Shown in pieces: positions 35,629 through 45,804 of a stretch of 64,000 bases of DNA. Within the stretch, counting starts at the first letter, position 1. Each line of letters begins with the position of its first letter. The notes beneath the pieces are model-generated. The model saw only the letters and a program-made list of their open reading frames with translations, was not told the DNA's origin and searched no databases. The translations under genes and the position numbers were made by a program. This DNA is from Lacipirellula limnantheis (GTDB lineage Bacteria > Planctomycetota > Planctomycetia > Pirellulales > Lacipirellulaceae). The stretch lies in assembly GCF_007746075.1 (NCBI RefSeq), contig NZ_CP036339.1, positions 868,001 through 932,000 of the forward strand, read 5' to 3'.

Positions 35629-35633
35629 GTGCC

Positions 35634-36098
35634 GTGAGCGCCGACGCCCGTTTAGCCGAGTTGAAACTGGAACTTCCACCAGCCCCCAAGGCCGTTGGCG
35701 TCTATCGGCCGGTCGTCGAAATCGACGGTCTACTCTATATATCGGGCCACGGGCCGCTGCGACCGGATGGCAGCCTGACGAAGGGTCGCGTCGGCGCCGA
35801 CCTAGATACCGCAGCCGGGTATCAGGCGGCGCGTCAGACGGGGTTAGCAATTCTTGCCACCTTGCAGAAGCACTGCGGCAGCCTCGACAAGATCGCCCGC
35901 TTGGTGAAGACCCTGGGGCTCGTCCACGCAACTCCGGAGTTTGTCGATCACCCCGCGGTGATCAATGGCTTCAGTGAACTGATGCGGGACGTTTTCGGCG
36001 AAGAGCACGGGGTCGCTGCACGTAGCGCGGTTGGCGCGGTCTCGTTGCCAGGGGGCATCGCGGTCGAGGTCGAAGCGATTTTTCAACTCAAGCGGTAG
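35634..36098 (+). CDS. RidA/YjgF family protein
   Basis: A 154-residue trimer-forming protein of the YER057c/UK114 group, longer-form subgroup (LYISGHGPLRPDGSLTKGRV; ARLVKTLGLVHATPEF). The conserved active-site Arg is in ARSAVGAVSLPGG (Arg130), so it could hydrolyse reactive imines and enamines. The start is GTG at 35634, five bases after hisI. The tight spacing suggests coupling, perhaps linking imine detoxification to amino-acid synthesis (inference). Confidence 0.88.
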   Translation: MSADARLAELKLELPPAPKAVGVYRPVVEIDGLLYISGHGPLRPDGSLTKGRVGADLDTAAGYQAARQTGLAILATLQKHCGSLDKIARLVKTLGLVHATPEFVDHPAVINGFSELMRDVFGEEHGVAARSAVGAVSLPGGIAVEVEAIFQLKR

Positions 36099-36120
36099 CA
36101 GGGGCAGCCACGCTGGGCGT

Positions 36121-36585
36121 TTACTTCGTCCGCGCCGCCGGCCGCCGCTTTGGTTCGTCCGAGCCAGTTTCCGATCTCAGCTTGGCCAGCTGACTCCGAA
36201 AATCGGCGATCCCCGCGAGAAGTTGCTGATCCATTTCTTCAGGGCCTCGGTCCACGGGCGCTGCAGCATCTGGCAACGGGGCAGCGATGGCGCTAGCCAC
36301 CGCCGGAGCGACGTCGGCCGGCAGAGGATGGCCCGCCCGCTTCGGGGTTCCGATCGCCAACGTTTCCGCCGGCGCGCTGGACGCCCTGGACGCGACATCA
36401 CCGTCCGCTGGATACAGGTCGCTACGCTCGTGACGCTCGCTGGCGAGGACGGCCCCTGCGGAGCTGCTCGGGCGACTGCTCCTCCGCTGAGCTTCACCCA
36501 GCAACGACGCGCGCATCAGGTAAACCGCGAGAGCGTAACCGAGAAAAATATTGAAGATCGATGTGCCGATCAGAAACGCGAGCAT
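36121..36585 (-). CDS. Small membrane protein with Ala/Pro-rich tail
   Basis: A 154-residue protein with one N-terminal membrane segment (MLAFLIGTSIFNIFLGYALA). A long Ala/Pro/Ser-rich region follows, then a short helical C-terminus (EEMDQQLLAGIADFRSQLAK). GGAGGG lies about 10 bases before the ATG at 36585, which rejects the longer in-frame start. No family recognised. It is convergent with the RidA gene. Confidence 0.6.
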   Translation of the reverse strand: MLAFLIGTSIFNIFLGYALAVYLMRASLLGEAQRRSSRPSSSAGAVLASERHERSDLYPADGDVASRASSAPAETLAIGTPKRAGHPLPADVAPAVASAIAAPLPDAAAPVDRGPEEMDQQLLAGIADFRSQLAKLRSETGSDEPKRRPAARTK

Positions 36586-36858
36586 GACCGGTTCGCCCTC
36601 CGAGACAAGCGCCGCTGGGCGAGACCGAAACCGCTTCGCCTCCAGCCTAGCCGAAACGCAATGGCCGAAGGATCTAATTGCCACCCAAGGAGAGTGGAAT
36701 TGTGCCGCGTCGGCGCCCTGTTACCGGAAGCGTATGTCACGCGGGAAGAGATGCGCGGATCACTGTGGTGCTCCGCGGCGCCTCGCTTCACTCACGCTCG
36801 GCGTTTTAGCGATTTTGACGCCTTTTCCGGCGGAGCTAGTCGTTGGAGCGCGCAACCG

Positions 36859-38538
36859 TTAACGAACCAAAGCGCCGGCGGGCCGCGTCGCCATATTGCC
36901 AATGGAACTCTGTCCGCTGGCGTCCTTGGCCCGGGCCGCCGCTTCGAGAGTCTGGACGAACTCAGGCGACGCGGCCTTCAGCTTGATGACGTCGCTAGGC
37001 GACGTTGAGTCGTGAGGTCGGATGATGACGATCACTTCCGAGTTCCCTGCCCGCCGACCAATCTCCTGGATCGCCGCCCGCTCCTCAGCGGGAAGACTTA
37101 CGAGGTCGTCCGGCGTTGCCGCTGTTGCGGCGCTCGTTTGAGGACTTGCGGTCATCAGGTCGGGGGCGGAGGCAGACGCAGCGCCCCCTGTCGATGTCCC
37201 TGCGTTCAGAAATGGATTGGACGGACCGCCGCCAGCGGCGGCCAAGGGCTGCGTCGGGCTCTGCCCGCGAACTTCAAACGGCTCCGCGGCAACCGGCAGC
37301 TGCGGAGATTGAGCCGCGAGTTCCTGCGATGCGCCCCCCGGCGGAGTTTGCAAGGTGGCCGTCAACTGCAATGCGTCGAGCTTTTGGTAAATCGAATCGA
37401 GCGATGCGTAAAGCCCTTCATTCCCCTGTGGATCGGCGGCATAACAGACGCCGATCAACTGTCCGTTGGCATTGAACAAACCGCCGCCGCTGCGACCCTC
37501 CTCCGGCGCGCGAGCCGCTTCGACGTTTGCATGGCCTTGGTAGCGGTTCACGGCGGTGATTCTTGTTTCCCACGGCGTGGGATTGGCCCCATGACCGCAA
37601 CCGACGCTGGTGACCGGCGCATTGACTAACAGCGTGGCCCCGCGCGGCGCCACGGGGGTGACCGCGACCGCCCCCGGCGTTTCAAAGCAGACGAGCGCCA
37701 AGTCGCGGTCGAGGTCGTAGTCGATCACTTGTGCTTGCGCCGATCCAACCGGTTCGGCCCCCGCTTGGCCGTTTCGGAAGAGAGTTACGTCGACGACGCC
37801 CTGTCCTTTCGATTCGCGGAACAGGTGGCCGCAGGTGAGGACCAGTGCTTTTCCCTGGCGGGCATCGATAATCGTGCCGGTGCCGGTGCTCTTTCCCTGG
37901 GCGTCGGCAATGCTCAGCCTCACCGTCGCGTCGACCAGCCTCCCGGATCCGCTTGCGACCACGGGGGAAGCCGTGCTCTCTTGGGCGGCGACATGCTGGA
38001 CCGGCGGCGAACCGAGTGAGCTCGTCGGGATTGGCGCGAATGGGCTAGGCGCGGCGACCGAGCCGGCCGCGGGCCCCGGCTGTTGACCGCCAAGCTGAGT
38101 GACGCGACCTGGCTGCGGTTGTTGAACTTCTGCGAACGGATTGACCGTTTCCGTCCCCGCGGCGACGAAAGCCACGGCGCCCTCTGCGACCTTGCTCTGT
38201 GGTTGCTGGGCCGCGATCGCCGTGGCCCGATGGATCATCTCCACGAGCGTGCGATGGTCGGTACTTCCCTCAAGTCTGGCGTACTCGCGTCGGTCGACCA
38301 ACACGATGAACGTCGGAAAGCCGGTGACCCGATACTGGTCGGCCGATTGAGGTTGGCTGGAGGCGTCGACTTCGCGGACTGCGTAACCCTCGGTGGCAAG
38401 CTGTCGCACGACGGGCCGCATCAGGTTGCACGGACCACAGTTCCGCGTGGTGAATGCTAGCAATACCGTCTCGCCGGCGGCCTGCTGACAGGCGATTGCT
38501 GCCAGCAGCGTGAGCGTCAAAGTTCGCAACCAGACCAT
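36859..38538 (-). CDS. Secreted thioredoxin-trypsin fusion protein
   Basis: A 559-residue protein with a signal peptide. The thioredoxin-like domain comes first, with a CGPC active site (Cys34-Cys37, in AFTTRNCGPCNLM). A Gln/Pro/Ser-rich linker follows, then a trypsin-like serine protease with the triad visible as His in LTCGHLFRES, Asp in YDLDRDLALVCFE and Ser in EEGRSGGGLFNANGQLIGVC. The C-terminus is low-complexity (SPQLPVAAEPFEVRGQ; SASAPDLMTASPQTSA). It probably acts in the periplasm as a redox-linked protease or quality-control factor (inference). Confidence 0.85.
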   Translation of the reverse strand: MVWLRTLTLTLLAAIACQQAAGETVLLAFTTRNCGPCNLMRPVVRQLATEGYAVREVDASSQPQSADQYRVTGFPTFIVLVDRREYARLEGSTDHRTLVEMIHRATAIAAQQPQSKVAEGAVAFVAAGTETVNPFAEVQQPQPGRVTQLGGQQPGPAAGSVAAPSPFAPIPTSSLGSPPVQHVAAQESTASPVVASGSGRLVDATVRLSIADAQGKSTGTGTIIDARQGKALVLTCGHLFRESKGQGVVDVTLFRNGQAGAEPVGSAQAQVIDYDLDRDLALVCFETPGAVAVTPVAPRGATLLVNAPVTSVGCGHGANPTPWETRITAVNRYQGHANVEAARAPEEGRSGGGLFNANGQLIGVCYAADPQGNEGLYASLDSIYQKLDALQLTATLQTPPGGASQELAAQSPQLPVAAEPFEVRGQSPTQPLAAAGGGPSNPFLNAGTSTGGAASASAPDLMTASPQTSAATAATPDDLVSLPAEERAAIQEIGRRAGNSEVIVIIRPHDSTSPSDVIKLKAASPEFVQTLEAAARAKDASGQSSIGNMATRPAGALVR

Positions 38539-39285
38539 TGCTTCCCTCCATGGATGCTTCGGTCAGGGCAGTGGAGCGCGAGCTCGACTGCGGTGTCGTG
38601 GGCAGGCCAAAGGCGACGTGAGAAGCATGCGCCGCATGAAAAGACGCGTCGTCCGCCAAGGCCATCAGTGCCCTTCGGAGCGACGTCGCTATCCACCGCG
38701 ACAACTTCCCTGTCGTCTGGTCGACCTGTCGGCGCTGGCGTTGGCGCTCGCTGGTGAAAATCCGTTTTCGCCGTTGCGAGCTCGTCAGCTGCCTGTCAAA
38801 TGTGATGCTACTTCAGCGTGGCCGTTTCATTGAGGTTGGAACTCAGCCAACCGCGCGGCCACTTTCTCTAAGATTCGTAATTCTTACAAGGGCAACCCTT
38901 GACTCCGTTTCACCCGATTGCGGTGATTCACCAGGATCGTCCCGATTTCCGCGAGTCGTCGTCAGCGTGCTAGCGGCTACTCGTCGTTTCGTAGCTCGTA
39001 GGTTGCATTTGGCGTGCCGCGTTGGATTAACCAACTCGTCGAGCGAATCGTTCAGCCCATTTCAGGCTCAGTTCTTCGGTTGAAAGCCGGATCAGGGCAC
39101 GGTCTCCCTGGTCGCTTCGTTGGCCGTTAGAATGTCGAACTTGCCGCCGGCGCTTGAATGCTAGCGGACGATGCGTCGCAGGCCCCGATCGCAGTGCGCG
39201 GCGGTTAGGCTGGCGCACGACAAGCTCTCGCTTCGATGACGACATTGCGAATTCCTAATTTCCAGTCACCCACCTCCCCCGCCCT
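38539..39285. other. Intergenic region, no gene seen
   Basis: About 750 bases between the divergent thioredoxin-trypsin gene and metG. Short open frames exist, but their translations are rich in Arg and Ser without recognisable domains. No clear riboswitch or T-box-like leader for metG was recognised. Confidence 0.5.
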
Positions 39286-41346
39286 ATGCCCCGTCGCCTG
39301 CTCGTAACCTCCGCCCTCCCCTACGCCAACGGCCACATTCATATTGGCCATCTGGTCGAGTACATCCAGACCGACATCTGGGTCCGCTTCCAGAAGCTGT
39401 TCGGGAACGACTGCCGCTACATGTGCGCCGACGATACGCACGGCACGGCGATCATGATCCGCGCGCGGCAAGAAGGTCGCAGCGAAGAAGAGCTGATCGC
39501 CGACATGCAGGCGGCCCACGAACAAGACTTCGCCGGCTTCGGCATCGAGTTCGATAACTATGGCAGCACCCATAGTGAAGAGAACCGCGCGCTCTGCCAT
39601 GAGATTTGGGCGGCGATTCGTAAGGCGAACCTCGTCAAGGAAGAGTCGGTCGAGCAACTATTCGATCCGCAAGCGGGGACGTTCCTGGCCGATCGGTTCG
39701 TGCGCGGCACGTGCCCCAAGTGCAAGTCGGCCGACCAGCCGGGCGACAACTGCAGCGTCTGCGGCCACCACTACACGCCGATCGAGCTGATCGATCCGGT
39801 GAGTACGCTTACGGGCTCGAAGCCGGAAGTGCGCTCGGCGCTCCATCTGTTTATCGAACTCGAAAAGCTGCACGGCTTCCTCGCCGAGTGGACGCAGTCG
39901 GGCGATCACTTGCAGCCGGAGATCGCCAACTACTTGCAGGGGCACTTCCTGGGCGACCCGCTGCGCGATTGGGACATCTCACGGCCGGCGCCCTACTTCG
40001 GCTTCGAGATTCCCGACAGTCCCGGCAACTACTGGTACGTCTGGTTCGACGCCCCGATCGGCTACATCGCCAGCACCTGGCAGTGGTGCAAGCGGAACAG
40101 CCAGAAGCTAGACGATTGGTGGAAGTCGCCCGACTGCGAGGTCCACCATTTCATCGGCAAGGACATCACGTACTTCCACACGCTCTTCTGGCCTGGGATG
40201 CTCAAGACGGCCGGCTTCAGCTTGCCGACGAAGGTCCACATCCACGGCTTTCTCACCGTCGACGGCGAGAAGATGTCGAAGAGCAAAGGGACGTTCGTCC
40301 GCGCTCGCACCTACTTGAATCACCTCGACCCGTCGTACCTCCGCTACTTCTACGCGACGAAGCTCTCGTCGCGCGTCGACGATCTCGATTTGGCGGTCGA
40401 TGAGTTTATCGCCAAGGTGAACACCGATCTTGTTAATAAGGTCGTCAACCTCGCTAGTCGCACGGCGAAGTTCGTCGAGAAGACCGGCCTGTCGGCGAAG
40501 TATCCCGACGACGGCGGCCTGTTCGCCGCCGCCGCGGCCTCCGGCGACGAGATCGCCGCGGCGTACGAAGAGTGCGATTTCAACAAGGCGATGCGTTTGA
40601 TCGTGGCGCTCGCCGATCGTGCGAATCCGTTCGTAGAAGAGAACAAGCCGTGGGAGTTGCGGAAGGATCCGGCGAATGCCGAGCGTTTGCAAGACGTTTG
40701 CACGATCGCACTCAACTTGTTCCGCCAACTGGCGATTTATCTCGCCCCCGTGTTGCCGAAGCTCGCGCAGCAAACGGGCGAATTGCTCAACAACCCCATC
40801 ACCTCTTGGCAGCAAGCGGCGACGCCGCTGATCGGCACGCCCGTCGCGAAGTTCGCCCACATGCTCCAACGAGTCGAAGAAAAGGACCTGCTCGCCATGA
40901 TCGAAGAAAGCAAAGAAGAAGCTGCCGCTGCCACTCCCGCCCCCAACGGACTGGCCGCTTCAGCTGCCAGTGACCCCTGGAACGACTCGGGCGACGCGCT
41001 CGCCGCCGAACCCCTCGCTCCCGAATGCACGATCGACGATTTTGCGAAGGTCGATCTCCGCGTCGCCCGCATCATCTCAGCGGAAGAAGTCCCCGATGCC
41101 CGCAAGCTGCTCAAGCTGCAACTGAGCCTTGGCGGCGGCGTGACGAAGCAAGTCTTCGCGGGCATCAAGGCGTACTACGAACCGGAGCAACTCGTCGGCC
41201 GACTGGTGGTGTGCGTGGCGAACCTCGCTCCGCGGACGATGAAGTTCGGCGTGAGCGAAGGGATGATCGCTGCCGCGGGCGGCGGGACGGAGGCTTACCT
41301 GCTAACGCCTGATTCGGGCGCGAAGCCGGGGCATCGGCTACACTAA
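39286..41346 (+). CDS. metG: Methionine--tRNA ligase
   Basis: A 686-residue class I synthetase. It has HIGH at residues 19-22 ([11 protein letters not shown]), a zinc knuckle ([20 protein letters not shown]), KMSKS at 329-333 and a C-terminal Trbp111-like tRNA-binding domain ([27 protein letters not shown]) joined by an Ala/Pro-rich linker. It charges initiator and elongator tRNA-Met. No Shine-Dalgarno sequence precedes the ATG. A perfect hairpin lies 14 bases after the stop. Confidence 0.96.
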   Translation: MPRRLLVTSALPYANGHIHIGHLVEYIQTDIWVRFQKLFGNDCRYMCADDTHGTAIMIRARQEGRSEEELIADMQAAHEQDFAGFGIEFDNYGSTHSEENRALCHEIWAAIRKANLVKEESVEQLFDPQAGTFLADRFVRGTCPKCKSADQPGDNCSVCGHHYTPIELIDPVSTLTGSKPEVRSALHLFIELEKLHGFLAEWTQSGDHLQPEIANYLQGHFLGDPLRDWDISRPAPYFGFEIPDSPGNYWYVWFDAPIGYIASTWQWCKRNSQKLDDWWKSPDCEVHHFIGKDITYFHTLFWPGMLKTAGFSLPTKVHIHGFLTVDGEKMSKSKGTFVRARTYLNHLDPSYLRYFYATKLSSRVDDLDLAVDEFIAKVNTDLVNKVVNLASRTAKFVEKTGLSAKYPDDGGLFAAAAASGDEIAAAYEECDFNKAMRLIVALADRANPFVEENKPWELRKDPANAERLQDVCTIALNLFRQLAIYLAPVLPKLAQQTGELLNNPITSWQQAATPLIGTPVAKFAHMLQRVEEKDLLAMIEESKEEAAAATPAPNGLAASAASDPWNDSGDALAAEPLAPECTIDDFAKVDLRVARIISAEEVPDARKLLKLQLSLGGGVTKQVFAGIKAYYEPEQLVGRLVVCVANLAPRTMKFGVSEGMIAAAGGGTEAYLLTPDSGAKPGHRLH

Positions 41347-41359
41347 TCGCGAAGTCCGT

Positions 41360-41388
41360 TTAGCCCCCGGTCACTGACCGGGGGCTAA
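41360..41388 (+). terminator. Perfect 14-bp palindrome after metG
   Basis: TTAGCCCCCGGTCA, one C, and TGACCGGGGGCTAA form a perfect stem-loop 14 bases after the metG stop. No T-run follows, so it may stabilise or end the transcript rather than act as a classic intrinsic terminator. A degenerate relative lies at 56155-56180. Confidence 0.55.
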
Positions 41389-41440
41389 GGACGCGATCAT
41401 CGCACCGGTCATTTGCTCTTCACTCGTCTGGAGCCAACTC

Positions 41441-42550
41441 ATGAGCGGCGTTCGGGTTCTCGTCGGCACGCGCAAAGGGGCGTTCATCCTCACGTCAGAC
41501 GTTCGCCGGCAGAAATGGGATGTCTCCGGCCCCCACTTCGGCGGGTGGGAGATCTACCACATGAAAGGCTCGCCGGTCGATCCGAACCGGATCTACGCAT
41601 CGCAATCGAGCAGTTGGTTCGGGCAGGTGATCCAGCGTTCCAGCGATGGCGGCCAGACGTGGGAGCCGGTCGGCAATCAGTTTGCCTACCAGGGAGATCC
41701 CGGCACGCATCAGTGGTACGACGGGACGCCCCATCCGTGGGAGTTCAAACGGGTATGGCATTTGGAGCCGTCGCTCACTGATGCAGACGAGGTCTACGCC
41801 GGCGTCGAGGACGCGGCGATCTTTCGTTCGCGCGACGGTGGGCAGTCGTGGCAGGAACTCCCTGGCCTGCGGGCGTGCCAGGGGCCGAAGTGGCAGCCGG
41901 GCGCCGGCGGGATGTGCCTCCACACGATTCTGCTGGACCCGCAGAATCCGCTGCGCATCTTCATCGCAATCTCCGCGGCGGGCGCGTTTCGCACCGATGA
42001 CGGCGGCCAAACATGGCGGCCGATCAATCAAGGGCTGCGATCGGAATACATTCCCGACCCCAACGCCGAGATCGGCCACTGCGTCCATCGCATCGCGCTA
42101 CATCCGTCGCGCCCTGAGGTCCTGTTCATGCAGAAGCATTGGGACGTCATGCGCAGCGACAACGCCGGCGACCTGTGGCGCGAGGTGAGCGGCAATCTGC
42201 CGAGCGACTTTGGCTTTCCGATCGACGTCCACGCCCACGAGCCGGAGACGATTTACGTCGTGCCGATCAAGAGCGACTCGGAGCATTACCCGCCCGAGGG
42301 AAAGCTCCGCGTCTATCGCAGCCGCACTGGCGGCGACGATTGGGAGGCGCTCACCAACGGGCTGCCGCAGCAAGATTGCTATGTGAACGTGCTGCGCGAC
42401 GCGATGGCTGTCGATCGCTGCGATCCGTGCGGCGTCTACTTCGGCACCACCGGCGGGCAGGTTTACGCCTCGCCCGACGGCGGCGACAACTGGTCGGCGA
42501 TCGTCCGTGATCTACCGGCGGTCACGTCGGTGGAAGTCCAAACTCTGTAA
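41441..42550 (+). CDS. Sialidase-like (BNR/Asp-box) propeller protein
   Basis: A 369-residue protein without a signal peptide, so probably cytoplasmic. It has five Asp-box motifs ([40 protein letters not shown]) in a VPS10/BNR-type propeller. The N-terminus [20 protein letters not shown] is characteristic of a family often found next to MoaD/ThiS-like genes. Its TAA overlaps the next ATG (TAATG at 42548-42552). Enzyme function is unknown. Confidence 0.82.
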   Translation: MSGVRVLVGTRKGAFILTSDVRRQKWDVSGPHFGGWEIYHMKGSPVDPNRIYASQSSSWFGQVIQRSSDGGQTWEPVGNQFAYQGDPGTHQWYDGTPHPWEFKRVWHLEPSLTDADEVYAGVEDAAIFRSRDGGQSWQELPGLRACQGPKWQPGAGGMCLHTILLDPQNPLRIFIAISAAGAFRTDDGGQTWRPINQGLRSEYIPDPNAEIGHCVHRIALHPSRPEVLFMQKHWDVMRSDNAGDLWREVSGNLPSDFGFPIDVHAHEPETIYVVPIKSDSEHYPPEGKLRVYRSRTGGDDWEALTNGLPQQDCYVNVLRDAMAVDRCDPCGVYFGTTGGQVYASPDGGDNWSAIVRDLPAVTSVEVQTL

Positions 42551-42882
42551 TGCAACGGCGGCGATTGCTCGTCGAACTGATCGTCATGGTTCGCGTCATC
42601 TTACCGCTGCATCTGCGAACGCTCGCGCAAGTCGACGGCGAAGTTGAACTCCCCGTCGCGGGCGAACCGACGCAGAGAACGATTCTCGACGCGTTGGAAG
42701 CCCGCTACCCCATGCTCCGCGGCACGGTCCGCGATTACAGCACGCAACAGCGGCGGGCCTTCCTGCGTTTCTTCGCCTGCAACGAAGACGTCTCGCATCA
42801 ATCGCCCGACGAGCCCCTCCCCTCCCCCGTCGCGAGCGGCATCGAGCCCTTCATGATCGTTGGCGCCATCGCTGGCGGCTAG
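42550..42882 (+). CDS. MoaD/ThiS family ubiquitin-like protein
   Basis: A 110-residue beta-grasp protein that ends in GAIAGG; the terminal Gly-Gly is what such carriers need for adenylation and sulfur or protein transfer. The family-like core starts [20 protein letters not shown] (ATG at 42586); the ATG at 42550 overlaps the upstream stop and gives 12 extra residues. No moaE, thiG or E1-like gene is next to it. Pairing with the Asp-box propeller suggests a conserved, uncharacterised two-gene unit (inference). Confidence 0.82.
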   Translation: MQRRRLLVELIVMVRVILPLHLRTLAQVDGEVELPVAGEPTQRTILDALEARYPMLRGTVRDYSTQQRRAFLRFFACNEDVSHQSPDEPLPSPVASGIEPFMIVGAIAGG

Positions 42883-42959
42883 TTCGATTGATCCCGAAAC
42901 CGTGCGGCCGATAGGCTGCGAGAGCATTAGCTCAGCGCCTCTGGCTCACACGTCCGCGA

Positions 42960-42995
42960 GAAAAAGCCGTCGAGGAATTGTTTCCTCGACGGCTT
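42960..42995 (-). terminator. Intrinsic terminator of the 43029-44192 gene
   Basis: AAGCCGTCGAGGAA and TTCCTCGACGGCTT form a perfect 14-bp stem around a TTGT loop. Read on the minus strand it is followed by TTTTTCTC, giving the U-run of an intrinsic terminator about 35 bases after the gene's stop. Confidence 0.85.
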
Positions 42996-43028
42996 GCCAG
43001 ACTAATCGTGCTGAATGCCATGCGGCCG

Positions 43029-44192
43029 TTACTTACGGATGCGAGCAACCGCGCAGACTCCGATTGCGAGCAGCAACGCGGCTGACGGCTCAGGCACGGC
43101 GCCGATCGCACCGACGGCGGCGCCGGCGCCAAACTGGGTTTTCCAGACGCTTAGGTCGGTGGCGTTGACGTTGCCGTCGCCGTTGGCGTCGCCCTGGGCA
43201 GGTCCGCCGGCGGAGCCCGCGCTGCGCTGCCAAATTAAGAAGTCGGCGCCGTCGACCAAGCCGTTGCCGTCGAAGTCGGCGTCGTCCGCGGCCACCTCGC
43301 TCAGCACGTCGAATGAGATCCCCGCAACGCCCGCGTTGCCAAACGAATTGGCTCCCGCCATGACGCCGATCGCAAAGGTGTCCCCCTCTTCAGCGCCGAT
43401 CACGTCGAAGAAGTGCATATCGACAAAGCGATCCTTGAGCGGCCCGGTCAATATGCCGCTGCCCAGCGGCGTGCCGATCGGCGTCGTCCCGTCGAACTGT
43501 TGCAGATAGACCTGCGCCGGCGCAAAGTTCTCGCTATCGCCGCCGCCAGTCATCACGCCAACGCGGAATGCAGCCGGTGCGCCGGCGCCAACGGTGAAGC
43601 CCCAGCGGCCGGTCGGCTCTTCGGTCGGGTTGTTGCCGAAGATATCGCCGCCGTCGAGGAAGCCCATCTTCACGTAGGGATTCTGGCCGGTGACCGGCAC
43701 GCCTTCACCCGCCTCAGGATAGTTCGTGCCGTCGAATGTCCAATGGCGCACGCCATGTTGCAGCACCGGATCATCGATCAGCGAGTAGCCGTACCCGCCC
43801 GCCATGCGCGTCGATAGCGGCTGCGAGGCTGCCACCCATGAAGGGGTGCTAATGATGTTCGGGTAAAGCGGATCCGAACCATCGGGATTGAGATTCGGCT
43901 GGCCTCCCAGCTCGTTGGCGTCGGGATAAGTAAACGTCGTGCCGAAGAGCGCGTACCCCGCCGTTCCGTAATAACGATTCGGCGAGTCTTGCGACACGGC
44001 GAAAACGTTCGCTTCCGTGTCGCTGCGCCAGTACGCCGTGACGTAAGGTAGTTGGCCCCCAGGGAAAAACCCGTTGTCAAGGTTCGCCTGCGATCCGGCG
44101 AACTCCAGCGTCACCGCCGCCGTCCACGGCGCAGCGCTCATGGTCATGACGATCGCCAAGGCGGCCGTACACGATAAACGATTCATTTTCAT
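43029..44192 (-). CDS. PEP-CTERM protein with dockerin-like repeat
   Basis: A 387-residue protein with a signal peptide (LSCTAALAIVMTMSAAPWTAA). The body matches the neighbour at 44303-45220 (for example YGTAGYALFGTTFTYPDAN and YGYSLIDDPVLQHGVR). A dockerin-like pair (DFDGNGLVDGADFLIWQRSA and DANGDGNVNATDLSVWKTQF) precedes the sorting signal VPEPSAALLLAIGVCAVARI. AGAGG six bases before the ATG at 44192 supports this start. PEP-CTERM proteins are sorted to the surface by an exosortase. Confidence 0.82.
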   Translation of the reverse strand: MKMNRLSCTAALAIVMTMSAAPWTAAVTLEFAGSQANLDNGFFPGGQLPYVTAYWRSDTEANVFAVSQDSPNRYYGTAGYALFGTTFTYPDANELGGQPNLNPDGSDPLYPNIISTPSWVAASQPLSTRMAGGYGYSLIDDPVLQHGVRHWTFDGTNYPEAGEGVPVTGQNPYVKMGFLDGGDIFGNNPTEEPTGRWGFTVGAGAPAAFRVGVMTGGGDSENFAPAQVYLQQFDGTTPIGTPLGSGILTGPLKDRFVDMHFFDVIGAEEGDTFAIGVMAGANSFGNAGVAGISFDVLSEVAADDADFDGNGLVDGADFLIWQRSAGSAGGPAQGDANGDGNVNATDLSVWKTQFGAGAAVGAIGAVPEPSAALLLAIGVCAVARIRK

Positions 44193-44302
44193 ATCATGCC
44201 TCTTGAAGACTGAACTGTGCTTCTCGTTCACGAAAACTTGCAGCGTGAGTCGGCATGGCTTGCCTCAGGCGCCGACCAATAGCGCATGTGACGCCGCGCG
44301 CT

Positions 44303-45220
44303 CTACCGCCGGCGCCGACCGATGACCAATGCGGCCGCGGTCATCACGAGCGCCATGCCGGCGGTCGCTGGCTCCGGGACGACGATGTCGAAGGCAAAGC
44401 CGGCCACTCCCGCGCTGCCGCCGGCTTGGCCGCGCACCATGAAAATGAACTGCTCGCCCGGTTGCGCACCGTCGATCTCAAACACGTGCATGTCGACGAA
44501 TCGGTTTCGCGCGACGGCGCCGCTGGTGGCCGGAGCCCCGACAGGTGCGCCTCCGGCAGTTTGTTGCAGCATTACTTCCGTCGGGGCCCAGATCGTCGCG
44601 TCCAGTCCGTCGGTCATGACGCTCACGCGGAACTTTGCCGGAGCGCCGGCGCCAACCTCAAAACCCCAACGCTCTGCCGGGGCGACGGCCGGGTCATTGC
44701 CCGTAAGCGTTCCGGTTCCATCAAGAATGCCCATCTTCACGTAGGGCGCTTGACCGCTTGAGGGCGGCGTTTGCGACTCGCCCCAGTTCCAGTCACGGAC
44801 CCCGTTCGTCAGTTGCGGGTCGTCAATCAGCGAGTAGGCCCAGCCCCCCGCCTTGCGGCTCGAGAGAATCTGCGAGCCGCTCACGAAGCTGGGCAGGTTG
44901 ACGATGTTCGGATAAACGGAGTTGTCGGTCGGGTTAACAAAAGCATTGCCGCCCGTGGCATTGGCATTGGGGTAATCGAATCGCGTGCCGAACAGTGCGT
45001 AACCAGCCGATCCGTAGACGTTATTGCCGTCGCCGTCGAGCGGCTTGGCGTGGTAGTCGCTCCGCCACGGCGCGACGACATAGGGGGTCGACCCGCCTGG
45101 GAACAAATTTGTCAGGTCGTAGTCAGTACCGACGTAGCTCAGCGAGGCAGCCGGTGCGTCCGCAACGCAAAAAAATCCGGCGAATACCGCCGCGAACAAG
45201 TACTTTAACGCCTTCTTCAT
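44303..45220 (-). CDS. PEP-CTERM protein, paralogue of the next gene
   Basis: A 305-residue protein with a signal peptide (LFAAVFAGFFCVADAPAASL). Its body is paralogous to 43029-44192 (YGSAGYALFGTRFDYPNANA; WAYSLIDDPQLTNGVRDWN; RFVDMHVFEIDGAQPGE), but it lacks the dockerin pair. It ends in VVPEPATAGMALVMTAAALV plus basic residues, the usual PEP-CTERM signal. The start is at 45220 (MKKALKYLF), with CAGGAA upstream; the frame upstream is open but looks spurious. The two genes are 110 bases apart and probably co-transcribed. Confidence 0.82.
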   Translation of the reverse strand: MKKALKYLFAAVFAGFFCVADAPAASLSYVGTDYDLTNLFPGGSTPYVVAPWRSDYHAKPLDGDGNNVYGSAGYALFGTRFDYPNANATGGNAFVNPTDNSVYPNIVNLPSFVSGSQILSSRKAGGWAYSLIDDPQLTNGVRDWNWGESQTPPSSGQAPYVKMGILDGTGTLTGNDPAVAPAERWGFEVGAGAPAKFRVSVMTDGLDATIWAPTEVMLQQTAGGAPVGAPATSGAVARNRFVDMHVFEIDGAQPGEQFIFMVRGQAGGSAGVAGFAFDIVVPEPATAGMALVMTAAALVIGRRRR

Positions 45221-45804
45221 GAGATCAGTTCCTGAAACAAGGATGAAAAAAGAGATTCGTTGCGAACGGCAGTCGCGATCAACCAGATAAACGTCGGGGA
45301 GACGCCGTTGACCTTGCGGGGTGGCGACGCAGCAAGTGAAGAGGTGCCGCCTCTCGTTGCTAGGACTCGACCCGCCTCTTTGATGATTGAGGAGGGGTTC
45401 CAGAATGTCAACCAGAAAGTCATAAAACGGACAGGTTAAATTTCTCAAGTCAATGTGAAATCTGCCGACAATGCGGTCCAACGTTCCATCGATAAATGCC
45501 CTAGTGCTCAGGCGTCCGGCACGCCGTCAATCATCGCGAGTCGCTGGGCGATTCAGCGGGTAACGCGGCTTCAAGTCTCGTTGCGTGCCGCCGAACGCGT
45601 CGATCGGACCGCCGTTGATCGCCGGCCGGTAGTCAAGTCAGCGGACGTTGCCATCGAACCCGCCCATTGACGCCTGCGCGACGCGCATCCGCGTCGCACT
45701 CGCTCTGCGCACATTCTTCGTAGCATCAAGCCCGCTTCGTCGCTTGAACCTTCACCGCCGCGGCGCCTTGCTCATGCCGCGGCTAACCTCGAAGGAGTAT
45801 CGCG
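45221..45804. other. Divergent intergenic region, no gene seen
   Basis: About 584 bases between the divergent PEP-CTERM genes. They should contain promoters for both directions. No repeat copy or structured RNA was recognised. Confidence 0.5.

Noticed and set aside
38539-39285. A T-box or SAM-type leader before metG
   Set aside because: No T-box sequence, specifier-loop pattern or terminator hairpin was found.
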